From the NCBI GenBank assembly GCA_016296575.1, contig JAEDJA010000018.1:1-48037 (forward strand): a stretch of 48,037 nucleotides of DNA, in the 5' to 3' direction. Source of the stretch: Treponema sp. (GTDB lineage Bacteria; Spirochaetota; Spirochaetia; Treponematales; Treponemataceae). Shown here in pieces: positions 26,096-32,847 of this stretch (position 1 is the stretch's first letter; each line of letters starts with the position of its first letter). A program made the translations under genes and the position numbers. The notes beneath the pieces are model-generated. The model saw only the letters and a program-made list of their open reading frames with translations, made no database searches and was not told where the DNA came from.

Positions 26096-26965
26096 ATGCC
26101 CCAATTTCCAGAACTATTTACCGGTGAACTTGTTCAGTCTCGTAGAATCATTTATCAGCCTTCCCAGTTTGCGGTGGAGAATCTTGTTTACCTTCAGGAA
26201 ACTGGAAATCTTACTGCAGTAAAACCCCACGTTTCTTCCCGAAAAGGACTGGCCTCTTATCTTTTTTTCATTGTAACAGAAGGTGAAGGAAAACTTTCTT
26301 ATGAGGGCGTGAATTATCAGCTAAAAAAAGGTGACTGTGCTTTTATTGACTGCCGGGTTCCTTATTCCCAGGGGTCTTCCAAAGAACACTTATGGAGCCT
26401 TAAATGGGTTCATTTTGATGGGAAGAACATGCCGGGAATTTACGAAAAATACAGGGAAAGAGGTGGTGCTCCGGTAATTGGTAGTGGTGATAAAGAGAAA
26501 CTGGAAAATCTTTTGGATAAGCTTTTTGAAACAGCTTCATCTTCGTCCTATGTGCGGGATATGAAAATCAATTCTGTGCTATGTGAACTTTTGTGTGCAA
26601 TTATGGAAGTGTCCTGGAATCCCGATTCAATCAAAAAGGGCAGTACAAAGTCCCTGGATACACGGGTCGTAAAAAATTATATCGATTCCAATTTTACAAA
26701 GCAGATCAGTCTTGAGTCTGTTGCCAAAGAATTCAATGTGAATAAATCTTATCTGGTGCGTTCCTTTAAGGAAGATTTTGGAATTACCGTGAATAATTAT
26801 ATTTTGCAGCAACGCATTTTAATGGCCAAAAACGAACTTCGCTTCACTGGCAAAATCCTTGACCTGATTGCCGAAGAATGCGGCTTTTCCGACTCCAATT
26901 ATTTCATCAGAATGTTCAAAAAAATAGAAGGAATAACCCCAGGAGAATATAGGAAAACTTGGTAG
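26096..26965 (+). CDS. AraC-family transcriptional regulator
   Basis: The N-terminal half is a cupin-like sensing domain. YLFFIVTEGEGKLSYEGVNY and LKKGDCAFIDCRVPYSQ fit the AraC_binding fold (about residues 50-100). The C-terminal 100 residues are two helix-turn-helix motifs: ISLESVAKEFNVNKSYLVRS, then IAEECGFSDSNYFIRMFKK, ending in the signature PGEYRKTW. The ligand is unknown but is usually a sugar in this fold. The ATG directly abuts the flippase stop with no Shine-Dalgarno, so expression probably depends on translation of the flippase. The targets may be this locus or an unrelated sugar-use operon. Confidence 0.9.
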   Translation: MPQFPELFTGELVQSRRIIYQPSQFAVENLVYLQETGNLTAVKPHVSSRKGLASYLFFIVTEGEGKLSYEGVNYQLKKGDCAFIDCRVPYSQGSSKEHLWSLKWVHFDGKNMPGIYEKYRERGGAPVIGSGDKEKLENLLDKLFETASSSSYVRDMKINSVLCELLCAIMEVSWNPDSIKKGSTKSLDTRVVKNYIDSNFTKQISLESVAKEFNVNKSYLVRSFKEDFGITVNNYILQQRILMAKNELRFTGKILDLIAEECGFSDSNYFIRMFKKIEGITPGEYRKTW

Positions 26966-26973
26966 TTAATAAA

Positions 26974-27071
26974 TGAATAATGAATGGTGAATGGTGAATG
27001 GTGAATAATGAATAGTGAATAATGAATAATGAATGGTGAATGGTGAATGGTGAATGGTGAATGGTGAATGG
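26974..27071 (+). repeat. Tandem heptad array, 14 units of TGAATRR
   Basis: There are fourteen uninterrupted 7-nt units (TGAATAA, TGAATGG or TGAATAG), beginning 8 nt after the AraC stop. The period is not a multiple of three, so every plus-strand frame meets a TGA within 21 nt, while the minus strand has no stops. The block 27009-27023 is a perfect 15-nt inverted match to 27584-27598, on the other side of the four-helix-bundle gene. Confidence 0.95.
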
Positions 27072-27083
27072 TGAATTTGGGGG

Positions 27084-27113
27084 TTGGCGATTTGGGGTGG
27101 TGATTGCTATATT
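27084..27113 (+). promoter_or_regulatory. Promoter candidate of the four-helix-bundle gene
   Basis: TTGGCG (27084-27089), an 18-nt spacer and TATATT (27108-27113) end 7 nt before the ATG at 27121. No Shine-Dalgarno is present, so the message would be leaderless. Confidence 0.4.
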
Positions 27114-27120
27114 TACTATT

Positions 27121-27474
27121 ATGAGAGAGAATATTTTAGCTGTTAAATCTGAAGAGTTTGCTTTACGGATTATTGAAATTTATAGGTATTTACAAGATTC
27201 TAGGCGTGAGTTTATTATGAGCAAGCAATTGCTTAGAAGTGGTACTAGTATTGGTGCAAATATTGCTGAATCAGTTTATGCTCAATCTAGACCTGATTTT
27301 GTAACAAAATTAAGTATAGCCCTAAAAGAAGCAAATGAAACAAAGTACTGGCTTTCACTGCTTAAACGTTCTGAATATCTTACGCAAGAAAATGTGTTTT
27401 CATTGGAATGTGATTGCACAGTATTAATACGGATGCTTACCTCAAGTATAAAAACTACAAGAAAATCCATATAA
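27121..27474 (+). CDS. Four-helix-bundle protein (S23 / 23S rRNA-intervening-sequence type)
   Basis: This 117-residue protein has the family's pattern: an N-terminal helix with FALRIIEIYRYL, then the conserved EFIMSKQLLRSGTSIGANIA, AESVYAQSRPDFVTKLSIAL, and KEANETKYWLSLLKRSEYL. Such genes occur inside 23S rRNA intervening sequences and also as free-standing copies, and related bundles act as accessory proteins of diversity-generating retroelements. The role of the free-standing form is unknown. The open frame extends to 27061, but that part is heptad repeat, and the ATG at 27121 gives the normal length. It stands alone between inverted heptad blocks, so it may have arrived as a cassette. Confidence 0.85.
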   Translation: MRENILAVKSEEFALRIIEIYRYLQDSRREFIMSKQLLRSGTSIGANIAESVYAQSRPDFVTKLSIALKEANETKYWLSLLKRSEYLTQENVFSLECDCTVLIRMLTSSIKTTRKSI

Positions 27475-27495
27475 TCTTAGTTTAAAAAGTCAATA

Positions 27496-27525
27496 TTGTG
27501 CTATTTTTGTCCTATATAGTATAAT
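27496..27525 (+). promoter_or_regulatory. Promoter candidate for the gmd operon
   Basis: TATAAT (27520-27525) lies 18 nt after a poor -35 (TTGTGC, 27496-27501). The predicted start near 27532 gives a leader of about 100 nt before gmd. The 158-nt gap between 27474 and 27633 otherwise contains only the degenerate palindrome and the inverted heptads listed here. Confidence 0.4.
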
Positions 27526-27564
27526 GTATTGCAGTGGATTCCAATATATAATTCTCTATATAAT

Positions 27565-27581
27565 CACGAGCAAAGCAAGTG
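27565..27581. repeat. Degenerate copy of the GGAC-GCTTCGC-GTCC palindrome
   Basis: CACGAGCAAAGCAAGTG resembles the reverse complement of the 20-nt unit repeated six times at 28744-28912, with the outer arms reduced to CAC/GTG. It lies in the gmd leader. Confidence 0.4.
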
Positions 27582-27584
27582 AAA

Positions 27585-27612
27585 TTATTCACTATTCATT
27601 ATTAATTATTAA
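27585..27612 (-). repeat. Inverted heptad block in the gmd leader
   Basis: Four heptads (TTATTCA, CTATTCA, TTATTAA, TTATTAA) are followed by eight T and then the gmd Shine-Dalgarno. The block is the inverted counterpart of the array at 26974-27071. The T-run (27613-27620) and the A-run before the ATG (27628-27632) can pair, leaving ACGGAGT in the loop. Confidence 0.85.
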
Positions 27613-27632
27613 TTTTTTTTACGGAGTAAAAA

Positions 27633-28709
27633 ATGAACAACGTTGCACTTATTACTGGTATTACAGGTCAGGACGGATCTTACCTGGCAGAATTTCTTTT
27701 GGAAAAAGGTTATGAAGTTCACGGTATTATCCGCCGATCTTCAAGTTTCAATACTGGACGCATTGAACATCTTTATATCGATGATCTTATTGAAGATATG
27801 CACAAGGACCGTAAAGTTCATCTTCACTATGGTGACCTTACTGATTCAGAAAGCATGATCCGCCTTATCCGCGAAATTAAACCTACAGAAATCTACAACC
27901 TTGGTGCTCAGAGCCACGTTCAGGTTTCTTTTGAAGTACCAGAATATACTGCTGACTGTGTAGGAACTGGTGTTCTTCGTATTCTTGAAGCAGTTCACTT
28001 TTTGGGAATGGAAAAGACCTGTAAAATCTACCAGGCTTCTACATCAGAACTTTTTGGTCTTGTTCAGGAGGTTCCACAGAAAGAAACTACTCCTTTTTAC
28101 CCACGTTCACCATACGCTGTTGCAAAAATGTACGGTTTCTGGATTATGAAAAACTACCGTGAATCATATGGCATGTTCTGTGCAAACGGAATTCTTTTTA
28201 ACCACGAATCTGAACGCCGCGGTGAAACTTTTGTTACACGTAAAATCACTCTGGCTGCCAGTCGTATTGCCAAGGGTTACCAGAAAACACTTTACTTGGG
28301 TAATCTTAATTCTCTCCGCGACTGGGGTTATGCAAAAGATTATGTTGAATGTATGTGGCTTATTCTTCAGCAGGAAAAACCAGATGATTTTGTAATTGCC
28401 ACAGGTGAACAGCACTCAGTTCGTGAATTCTGTCAGCTGGCTTTTAAAGAAGCAGGCATTGATATTGAATTCAAAGGTGAAGGTGTTGATGAAAAAGGCT
28501 ATGACAAAGCAACTGGAAAAGTTGTAATTGAAGTTGATCCAAAATACTTCCGTCCTGCCGAAGTAGAAACACTTTTGGGCGATCCTACAAAAGCCAAAAA
28601 GACACTTGGATGGAATCCTACAAAAACTTCATTCCCGGAACTTGTTCATATTATGATGGAACACGATATGAAATACGTAGAAGGGGAACGATTGCTTCGC
28701 AATCGTTAA
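27633..28709 (+). CDS. gmd: GDP-mannose 4,6-dehydratase
   Basis: First step from GDP-mannose to GDP-L-fucose (or to rhamnose or perosamine derivatives). It is a short-chain dehydrogenase fold: the NADP-binding GITGQDGSYLAEFL is at residues 9-22, and the catalytic elements are TSE (137-139), Tyr161 and Lys165 in SPYAVAKMYGFW. NHESERRGETFVTRKI is the typical substrate-binding stretch. Length 358 (E. coli 373). The last residues (ERLLRNR) are encoded by a perfect hairpin, CGATTGC-TTC-GCAATCG, that looks like an inserted palindromic repeat, so the original C-terminus may differ. CGGAG precedes the ATG. fcl and manC follow in the same direction, making a complete GDP-fucose module. Confidence 0.96.
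   Translation: MNNVALITGITGQDGSYLAEFLLEKGYEVHGIIRRSSSFNTGRIEHLYIDDLIEDMHKDRKVHLHYGDLTDSESMIRLIREIKPTEIYNLGAQSHVQVSFEVPEYTADCVGTGVLRILEAVHFLGMEKTCKIYQASTSELFGLVQEVPQKETTPFYPRSPYAVAKMYGFWIMKNYRESYGMFCANGILFNHESERRGETFVTRKITLAASRIAKGYQKTLYLGNLNSLRDWGYAKDYVECMWLILQQEKPDDFVIATGEQHSVREFCQLAFKEAGIDIEFKGEGVDEKGYDKATGKVVIEVDPKYFRPAEVETLLGDPTKAKKTLGWNPTKTSFPELVHIMMEHDMKYVEGERLLRNR
28689..28705. repeat. Perfect hairpin forming the 3' end of gmd
   Basis: CGATTGC and GCAATCG are separated by TTC and end 1 nt before the stop codon. The core GCTTCGC is the same as in the downstream palindromic repeat units. Confidence 0.85.
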
Positions 28710-28737
28710 TGAAAAATTAAAAATGAATAATGAATAA
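28710..28737 (+). repeat. Short heptad block after gmd
   Basis: There are four heptads (TGAAAAA, TTAAAAA, TGAATAA, TGAATAA), beginning with the base directly after the gmd stop codon, in the same orientation as the array at 26974. Confidence 0.75.
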
Positions 28738-28743
28738 TGGTGG

Positions 28744-28912
28744 GGACATTGCTTCGCTCGTCCTGAATGAAGGGACGTCGCTGCGCTTGTCCGTTTTTAG
28801 GGGACATTGCTTCGCTCGTCCAGAGAATGAAGGGACATTGCTTCGCTCGTCCAGAGAATGAAGGGACATCGCTTCGCTTGTCCTGGATGAAAGGACGTCG
28901 CTTCGCTCGTCC
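28744..28912. repeat. Six-copy array of a 20-nt imperfect palindrome
   Basis: Copies of GGACATTGCTTCGCTCGTCC and close variants start at 28744, 28773, 28802, 28833, 28864 and 28893, a period of 29-31 nt. The linkers are 9-11 nt and mostly read like AGAGAATGAAG. The outer GGAC/GTCC arms and central GCTTCGC can fold. This resembles a REP or small MITE-like element that has multiplied in tandem between gmd and fcl. The 258-nt gap holds little else. Confidence 0.9.
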
Positions 28913-28925
28913 TTAGGGGCTTGTC

Positions 28926-28948
28926 ATGTCGAGCGTAGTCGAGACATC
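28926..28948. repeat. Separate palindromic repeat (ATGTCGA...GACATC)
   Basis: An imperfect inverted repeat with ATGTC/GACAT arms around GAGCGTAGTCGA. Similar TCGA-rich palindromes are dispersed in many bacterial genomes. It contains an ATG in frame with fcl, which creates a false upstream start. Confidence 0.6.
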
Positions 28949-28967
28949 TTTATTTGGTAGGTTATTT

Positions 28968-29933
28968 ATGGAAAAGAATGCTAAAATTTATGTAGCAGGA
29001 CACAGAGGACTGGTTGGTTCTGCTATTGTACGAAATCTTGAAGCAAAAGGTTATACAAATATTGTTACTCGGACACATAAGGAACTGGATCTTTTGAATC
29101 AGGCTCAGGTGGATGCTTTTTTTGCATCGGAAAAACCTGAATATGTTTTCCTTGCTGCTGCCCATGTTGGTGGAATCGGTGCAAACTCTACTTATCCTGC
29201 TGATTTTATCTATCAGAATATGATGATTGGATTTAATGTTGTGGAAGCTTCCCGAAAATATGGTGTAAAAAAACTGATGAACCTTGGTTCAACCTGTATT
29301 TATCCAAAAATGGCAGAACAGCCTATCAAAGAGGAAAGTCTTCTTACAGGACCACTTGAACCAACAAACGATGCTTATGCTCTTGCAAAAATCAGTGTAA
29401 TCAAGCTTTGTACAAGCTACAATAAACAGTTTGGAACAGATTTCCTTTCTGTAATGCCAACAAATCTTTATGGAATTGGTGACAACTATGAAGCCTTTGG
29501 AAGTCACGTTCTTCCAGCCATGATCCGCAAATTCCACGAAGCAAAAGAGTCTAAAAAAGATGAAGTTGAACTTTGGGGCGACGGATCTCCACTGCGCGAA
29601 TTCCTTATTTCCGATGACCTTGCCGAAGCCGTAGTATTCCTTATGGAAAATAAACATGCCCAGGATCTACGTACTCCAACAGGTGATTTTGTTAATGTAG
29701 GATCTGGAAAGGAACTTACTATTAAAGAACTTGCCGAAACTGTTCGGGATATTGTTTACGAAGGAAGTGGCCGTACCTGTAAATTAAACTGGGACAGCTC
29801 AAAACCTAACGGCACCCCACGCAAACTCTGCGACATAACAAGACTATTGAACCTAGGCTGGAAACCAAAAGTAGAACTCAAAGACGGCATTAAAATTGCC
29901 TACGAAGATTTTAAGTTAATGAATAGTGATTAA
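28968..29933 (+). CDS. fcl: GDP-L-fucose synthase
   Basis: This enzyme epimerises and reduces GDP-4-keto-6-deoxymannose to GDP-L-fucose with NADPH. GHRGLVGSAIVRNL (residues 11-24) is the cofactor loop, and Tyr137 and Lys141 in NDAYALAKISVIKLC are the catalytic pair. GSTCIYPK (107-114) and MPTNLYGIGDNYE are family signatures. Length 321 matches the roughly 321 of E. coli. The frame is open back to 28926, but that part is the palindromic repeat, and the ATG at 28968 gives the normal N-terminus (MEKNAKIYVAGHRG). The final NSD and stop are encoded by the heptad repeat that follows. Confidence 0.95.
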   Translation: MEKNAKIYVAGHRGLVGSAIVRNLEAKGYTNIVTRTHKELDLLNQAQVDAFFASEKPEYVFLAAAHVGGIGANSTYPADFIYQNMMIGFNVVEASRKYGVKKLMNLGSTCIYPKMAEQPIKEESLLTGPLEPTNDAYALAKISVIKLCTSYNKQFGTDFLSVMPTNLYGIGDNYEAFGSHVLPAMIRKFHEAKESKKDEVELWGDGSPLREFLISDDLAEAVVFLMENKHAQDLRTPTGDFVNVGSGKELTIKELAETVRDIVYEGSGRTCKLNWDSSKPNGTPRKLCDITRLLNLGWKPKVELKDGIKIAYEDFKLMNSD

Positions 29934-29975
29934 TGAATAGTGATTAATGAATGATGAATAGTGATTAATGAATAG
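29920..29975 (+). repeat. Heptad array overlapping the fcl stop, 8 units
   Basis: TGAATAG and TGATTAA alternate, with one TGAATGA, over exactly 56 nt. The first two units supply the last codons and the stop of fcl. With the inverted block at 29996 it fills the 99-nt gap before manC. Confidence 0.92.
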
Positions 29976-29995
29976 TTATAAACTAACTTGATAAA

Positions 29996-30023
29996 TTATT
30001 CATTATTCATTTTTCATTTTTTC
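29996..30023 (-). repeat. Inverted heptad block in the manC leader
   Basis: TTATTCA, TTATTCA and TTTTTCA followed by a T-run, directly before the CGGAG of manC. The TTTTTT (30017-30022) and AAAAAA flanking CGGAG are complementary, as at gmd. Confidence 0.85.
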
Positions 30024-30032
30024 GGAGAAAAA

Positions 30033-31070
30033 ATGAAAATATTTCCTGTAATTCTTTCTGGTGGGGCTGGAACTCGACTTTGGCCACTTTCTGTTCCTGA
30101 ATGCCCAAAACAGTTTCTTCCTCTGGTTTCTGACCGCACTATGATTCAGGAGACCCTTCTGCGCCTTGAAGGTCTTGAAACTGCAAATCCTATTGTTATT
30201 TGTAATGAATCTCACCGATTTTTGGTGGCAGAACAGCTGAGAGGTTTTGGCAAGCCTTCCATTCTTCTGGAGCCTCTTCCGCGAAATACTGCTCCGGCTA
30301 TTGCAGTTGGGGCCTGGCAGGCTTTAAAATCAGACGAAAATGCAGTTATGGTTGTACTTTCCAGCGATCACGTTATTGAAAATAAGGCTGTATTTCAAAA
30401 AGCAGTTTTGGATGCCGTAAAAGAAGCCGAAAAGGGCAGTCTTGTTACCTTTGGTATTGTACCAACCTGTCCACATACAGGTTACGGTTATATTAAGGCT
30501 GGAAAAGCGGAATCTGATGCACAGGTTTCTTATCCTATTGAAGCTTTTGTAGAAAAACCAGATCTTGAAACTGCAAAAAGATATCTTGCAGAGGGCTCTT
30601 ATTCCTGGAACAGCGGAATGTTTGTATTCAAGGCTAAAGCCTTCCTTGATGAACTTGCCGCCATGGAACCAGAAATGGCCCAGCTTTCCAGAAAAGCTTT
30701 TGAGAATGCAGCTGTTGATCCAGATTTTATTCGTATCAACCATGAAGCCTTTGAAAAAATCAAGGGAAACTCCATTGATTATGCTGTTATGGAACGTACA
30801 AAAAAGGGCCGTGTAATCAAGCTTGACGCAGGCTGGAATGATGTAGGTTCATGGCAGGCTCTTTGGGAAATTTCTGAAAAAGATGAGAACGGAATCGCAT
30901 CAAAAAACAAGACTGTACTTTTGAATTCAAAAAATTCCTACTTCAACGCAAAGAAAACCGTAGCTGCCATTGGAGTGGAGGACCTGGTGGTGGTAGAAAG
31001 TGACAGCACCATCCTAATTTGCAAAAGAGACCACTGCCAGGATGTAAAAAAGATTGCAGATATGATATAA
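30033..31070 (+). CDS. manC: Mannose-1-phosphate guanylyltransferase
   Basis: Makes GDP-mannose from mannose-1-phosphate and GTP, the substrate of Gmd. The nucleotidyltransferase signature ILSGGAGTRLWPLSVPECPK is at residues 6-25, followed by ILLEPLPRNTAPAIAVGA, VVLSSDHVI and IEAFVEKPDLETAKRYL, and later SIDYAVMERT and LDAGWNDVGSW. At 345 residues it has only the transferase domain, without the phosphomannose isomerase domain of bifunctional ManC/AlgA. The frame is open upstream to 29988, but that is heptad repeat. The ATG at 30033 has CGGAG 7 nt before it. The phosphomannomutase needed could be one of the mutases at 37742-41380. Confidence 0.94.
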   Translation: MKIFPVILSGGAGTRLWPLSVPECPKQFLPLVSDRTMIQETLLRLEGLETANPIVICNESHRFLVAEQLRGFGKPSILLEPLPRNTAPAIAVGAWQALKSDENAVMVVLSSDHVIENKAVFQKAVLDAVKEAEKGSLVTFGIVPTCPHTGYGYIKAGKAESDAQVSYPIEAFVEKPDLETAKRYLAEGSYSWNSGMFVFKAKAFLDELAAMEPEMAQLSRKAFENAAVDPDFIRINHEAFEKIKGNSIDYAVMERTKKGRVIKLDAGWNDVGSWQALWEISEKDENGIASKNKTVLLNSKNSYFNAKKTVAAIGVEDLVVVESDSTILICKRDHCQDVKKIADMI

Positions 31071-31077
31071 AATAGTT

Positions 31078-31833
31078 ATGGAAAAAAATAACTGCGTTTC
31101 TATTATTATGGCCTGCTACAATGGCGAAAAGTTTTTGTCAGCGGCCATAGAATCGGTTTTAGCTCAAACATATAAGACTTGGGAACTTTTAGTTTGTGAT
31201 GACTGTTCCACCGACAATTCAGCTTTAATAGCTAAATCTTATGCTGAAAAAGATAATAGAATAAAATATCTTTGTATGGAAACGAATTCAGGTTCACCAG
31301 CTCTTCCACGCAATATGGGAATTGAAAGTGCATCTGGGCGGTACATTGCAATTCTGGATTGTGATGATATTTGGCTTCCAGCAAAACTAGAAAAGCAGAT
31401 TCCTTTGTTTGAAAAGGAAAATGTTGGTGTTGTATATTCAGATTATGAAGTTATAGATATTGACGGAAAACCTATAAACAAAGTAATTCATGCTCCATTA
31501 AAAACCAATTACAGTAAAAATCTTCATGGAAATGTTATTGGAAATTTAACAGGTGTTTTCGATACTGAAAAATGTGGAAAGGTATATCAGCAAAAAATTG
31601 GTGCAGAAGATTATCTTTTTTGGCTTGAAATTTTAAGAACTGGAGTAAAAGCTGTTAACGCCGGAGAAGTTTTAGCTCAGTATAGAGAAGCCAATCTTTC
31701 ACTTTCTGGAAATAAAGCCCGATCAGCTATGTGGACATGGAATATTTATAGAAAATCACTTAAACTTTCTATTATAAAATGCGTATGGTGCTTTTGCTTT
31801 TATGTATTTAAGGCAGTTCTTAAGCATATCTAA
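31078..31833 (+). CDS. Glycosyltransferase family 2
   Basis: Short GT-A enzyme (251 residues) with VSIIMACYNGEKFLSAAIES, LLVCDDCSTDNSA, SPALPRNMGIESASGRYI and AILDCDDIWLPAKL. IGAEDYLFWLEIL is the catalytic-base region. The C-terminus ends in a hydrophobic, basic helix that could touch the membrane. It lies 7 nt after manC without a Shine-Dalgarno; a TATAAA (31066-31071) ends 6 nt before the ATG, a possible weak internal promoter. The sugar is unknown, but GDP-mannose or GDP-fucose is plausible from position. Confidence 0.87.
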   Translation: MEKNNCVSIIMACYNGEKFLSAAIESVLAQTYKTWELLVCDDCSTDNSALIAKSYAEKDNRIKYLCMETNSGSPALPRNMGIESASGRYIAILDCDDIWLPAKLEKQIPLFEKENVGVVYSDYEVIDIDGKPINKVIHAPLKTNYSKNLHGNVIGNLTGVFDTEKCGKVYQQKIGAEDYLFWLEILRTGVKAVNAGEVLAQYREANLSLSGNKARSAMWTWNIYRKSLKLSIIKCVWCFCFYVFKAVLKHI

Positions 31834-31842
31834 GGTGATTTA

Positions 31843-32847
31843 ATGGGCGATTCAGTTTTATACAACGATTTTTCCTACACGGCAGTTATTCGCACTTTGG
31901 GGAAGGCGGGGGAAAAATATCAGACTTTGCTTGATACTCTTTGCGCCCAAAGTTTGCCGCCACAAAAAATTCTTGTTTTTATTGCTGAAGGTTATGATCT
32001 TCCAAAAGAAACCTGCGGTAGGGAAGAGTACGTTGTTTGCGAAAAAGGAATGATTCATCAGCGTTCAATGGATTTTAATCAGGTTGAAACCCCATGGATT
32101 CTTTTCTGTGATGATGATCTTTCTTTTGAAAAAGACAGTGTTGAACGCCTTGTAAAAGCTCTTTTGAAATCAGCAGAAAACGGGATGGAGTCAAGTGTTA
32201 TTTCTCCAAATACCTTTTCAAATCATCTTGCTTCTAAAAAAACAAAACTTAAAAATATTCTTTCCATGGTGCTGCCAACTGCCTCAAAAAAATATGCCTT
32301 CCGTCTTAGAAAAAGCGGCTTTTATACTTACTGCAATCACCCTGAATCCGTTATGCCAACCCAGACCTTTGCCGGCCCATGCTGCTTTATAAAAAAATCA
32401 TCTTATCAAAAGCTTAATTTCCAGAACGAGCGTTTTTTGGACAGTTTCCATTATCCTTTGGGGGAAGACACTTTATTTTCTTATAAATGCTTTCTTTTAG
32501 GTTTTAATCCCCTTGTTCATTATGAAAGCGGGATTATTCATCTGGATGCCTCTTCCGGTCATGTTCAAAATCCAGGACAGATGATTCAAATGCAAAATGC
32601 ATCCCGTTACTGTGTGTGGTACCGTGCTGTTTATCAAGTGCAGAAAAACAGCTGGAATAGGTTTATAGCAAAGCTTTGTTTCCATGCCGCCTGCAGTCAG
32701 ATTTGCACATATCTTTTGTTTACAGGCTTTTTGAAACGAAATCTTACAAATTTTGTTAATTTTAAAAAGGGCATTAAGATGGGAAAAAATTACACAAAAA
32801 CTGAAGAATATAAAAAGATTCCGATGTTTTGGGGAGGTGAAAAATGA
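31843..32847 (+). CDS. Glycosyltransferase, GT2-like
   Basis: The N-terminus YTAVIRTLGKAGEKYQTLLD followed by TLCAQSLPPQKILVFIAEGY is a divergent GT-A opening. WILFCDDDLSFEKDSVERLV (around residues 85-104) carries the acidic donor-metal motif. TFAGPCCFIKK and YPLGEDTLFSYKCFLLGF are typical of the later part of GT2 folds. Length 334. AAGGTGA serves as Shine-Dalgarno, and the 3' end overlaps the next gene by 4 nt. Family assignment below GT2-like is not possible by eye. Confidence 0.75.
   Translation: MGDSVLYNDFSYTAVIRTLGKAGEKYQTLLDTLCAQSLPPQKILVFIAEGYDLPKETCGREEYVVCEKGMIHQRSMDFNQVETPWILFCDDDLSFEKDSVERLVKALLKSAENGMESSVISPNTFSNHLASKKTKLKNILSMVLPTASKKYAFRLRKSGFYTYCNHPESVMPTQTFAGPCCFIKKSSYQKLNFQNERFLDSFHYPLGEDTLFSYKCFLLGFNPLVHYESGIIHLDASSGHVQNPGQMIQMQNASRYCVWYRAVYQVQKNSWNRFIAKLCFHAACSQICTYLLFTGFLKRNLTNFVNFKKGIKMGKNYTKTEEYKKIPMFWGGEK

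Noticed and set aside
27061..27120. Upstream in-frame start for the four-helix-bundle gene
   Set aside because: The extension is translated heptad repeat and lengthens the protein beyond the family's usual size.
27585..27620. Possible intrinsic terminator (AT-rich repeats followed by eight T)
   Set aside because: There is no GC-containing stem, and it lies directly before the gmd ribosome-binding site.
28744..28912. Regularly spaced repeats resembling a CRISPR array
   Set aside because: Spacers are only 9-11 nt and nearly identical to each other, the units are short palindromes, and no cas genes are present.
28926..28967. Upstream in-frame start for fcl (MSSVVETS...)
   Set aside because: These codons lie in a dispersed palindromic repeat. 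The normal N-terminus begins at 28968.
29988..30032. Upstream in-frame start for manC
   Set aside because: The extra residues come from the inverted heptad block. The ATG at 30033 has CGGAG and begins directly at the family's first strand.
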